From assembly GCF_015221875.1 (NCBI RefSeq), contig NZ_JACYGY010000001.1, forward strand, positions 1,054,001-1,118,000: a stretch of DNA of 64,000 nucleotides, in the 5' to 3' direction. The position numbers and the translations under genes are program-made. Under the pieces are notes generated by a model. That model was not told where the DNA came from. It did no database searches and saw only the letters and a program-made list of their open reading frames with translations. Positions 63,522 through 64,000 of the stretch are shown in pieces (position 1 is the first letter of the stretch; the number at the start of each line of letters is the position of its first letter). The DNA comes from Dyadobacter subterraneus. GTDB taxonomy: Bacteria; Bacteroidota; Bacteroidia; Cytophagales; Spirosomataceae.

Positions 63522-63551
63522 ATTTTACTTGTTATAAAGACAATTATTTAA

Positions 63552-64000
63552 TTATAGTCCCAAGGCTCTGCGGTTAAATGCTTCGTCGGCACCAGTTCCT
63601 GCGAAATCATCGAAAGCTTTGGTAGTAACCTCAATAATCTGATTAGCAATAAAAGGCGCACCTTCTGCTGCACCTTGTACCGGCGATTTTATACAGCATT
63701 CCCATTCCAAAACTGCCCAGCTATCATAATCATACTGAGAAAGTTTTGAGAAAATACCTTTGAAATCAACCTGGCCATCACCCAATGAACGGAAACGTCC
63801 TGCGCGATCAGCCCAACCTGCAAATCCGCTGTAGACCCCTTGTTTTCCAGTTGGATTAAACTCGGCATCTTTTACGTGGAATGCTTTGATACGGTCGTGG
63901 TACAAATCGATGAATTGAAGATAATCCAGTTGTTGTAAAACGAAATGGCTTGGATCGTAGTTGATATTCGCTCTTGTATGTCCGTCAAGATAATCAACAA
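63552..64000 (-). CDS. Sugar phosphate isomerase/epimerase, 5' end cut by the window
   Basis: The frame runs off the right edge, so the N-terminus is missing; about 149 residues are present. Segments NINYDPSHFVLQQLDYLQF, KAFHVKDAEFN and WAVLEWECCIKSP with metal-binding His, Asp and Glu mark an AP-endonuclease-2-type TIM barrel isomerase/epimerase. The long form with a C-terminal helical tail (FDDFAGTGADEAFNRRALGL) is common in Bacteroidota sugar clusters. It is upstream of the ThuA fusion gene on the same strand, but a terminator separates them. Confidence 0.9.
   Translation of the reverse strand, partial: VDYLDGHTRANINYDPSHFVLQQLDYLQFIDLYHDRIKAFHVKDAEFNPTGKQGVYSGFAGWADRAGRFRSLGDGQVDFKGIFSKLSQYDYDSWAVLEWECCIKSPVQGAAEGAPFIANQIIEVTTKAFDDFAGTGADEAFNRRALGL

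Overview
The window looks like chromosomal DNA of a Bacteroidota bacterium, most likely Cytophagales close to Dyadobacter/Spirosomataceae (inference; no marker gene was compared). The reasons are type IX secretion (T9SS) genes (PorX, a PorW/SprE-like lipoprotein, and an S8 protease with a C-terminal T9SS sorting domain), many promoters of the Bacteroidota type (-7 box TAnnTTTG), Bacteroidota families such as DUF2911, DUF4105, DUF502 and TIGR02757, and a WbqC-like protein. Several genes start with GTG or TTG.

Layout. 1-12.2 kb: mostly housekeeping genes (DUF4105 protein, rsmI, PCD dehydratase, OsmC, thyA, TRIC-like channel, DUF2911, NUDIX, T9SS subtilase, FMN glutamate-synthase-like protein, aroA, DUF502). 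12.4-22.7 kb: Ldh-type oxidoreductase, mltG, YbgC-type thioesterase, YihY/BrkB, a glycosyltransferase, Sua5/TsaC, WbqC, clpC and a DUF937-OmpA fusion. 22.9-25.5 kb: a secreted esterase and a Tat-type sugar isomerase. 25.6-29 kb: a short ATP synthase operon (atpZ, atpI-like, atpB, atpE, atpF, atpH) that ends in a terminator and lacks atpA/atpG. 29-36 kb: the SprE-like lipoprotein and two tandem, near-duplicate class A penicillin-binding proteins. 36-41.2 kb: glycerate kinase, uvrC, a polysaccharide deacetylase and a HI0933-type flavoprotein. 41.4-47 kb: a saccharopine-dehydrogenase-fold enzyme plus an antiquitin-type aldehyde dehydrogenase (probably lysine breakdown), followed by a tight four-gene set: PqqD-like protein, lasso-peptide B2-type transglutaminase-fold protein, HPr-kinase-like protein and nucleotidyltransferase. 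47-58.5 kb: epimerase, ftsH, rsfS, birA, TMEM220-type and TPR proteins, the SRP RNA, fsa, ftsE, porX, kdsB and a LysM protein. 58.5-64 kb: TIGR02757, a 255-bp inverted-repeat element, a giant ThuA/sugar-dehydrogenase/PKD/cytochrome c protein and a truncated sugar isomerase.

The most interesting item is the four-gene set at 44.08-46.91 kb. It has the leader-recognition, leader-protease, kinase and nucleotidyltransferase parts known from phosphorylated lasso peptide clusters, but no cyclase, transporter or visible precursor lies beside it. Other points of interest are the two families of palindromic repeats (one apparently supplies the stop codon of the PCD gene), the duplicated PBP1A genes, the split ATP synthase operon with a hairpin after atpE, and the five-part ThuA fusion protein. 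No tRNA, rRNA, CRISPR array, prophage or insertion sequence with a transposase was seen.
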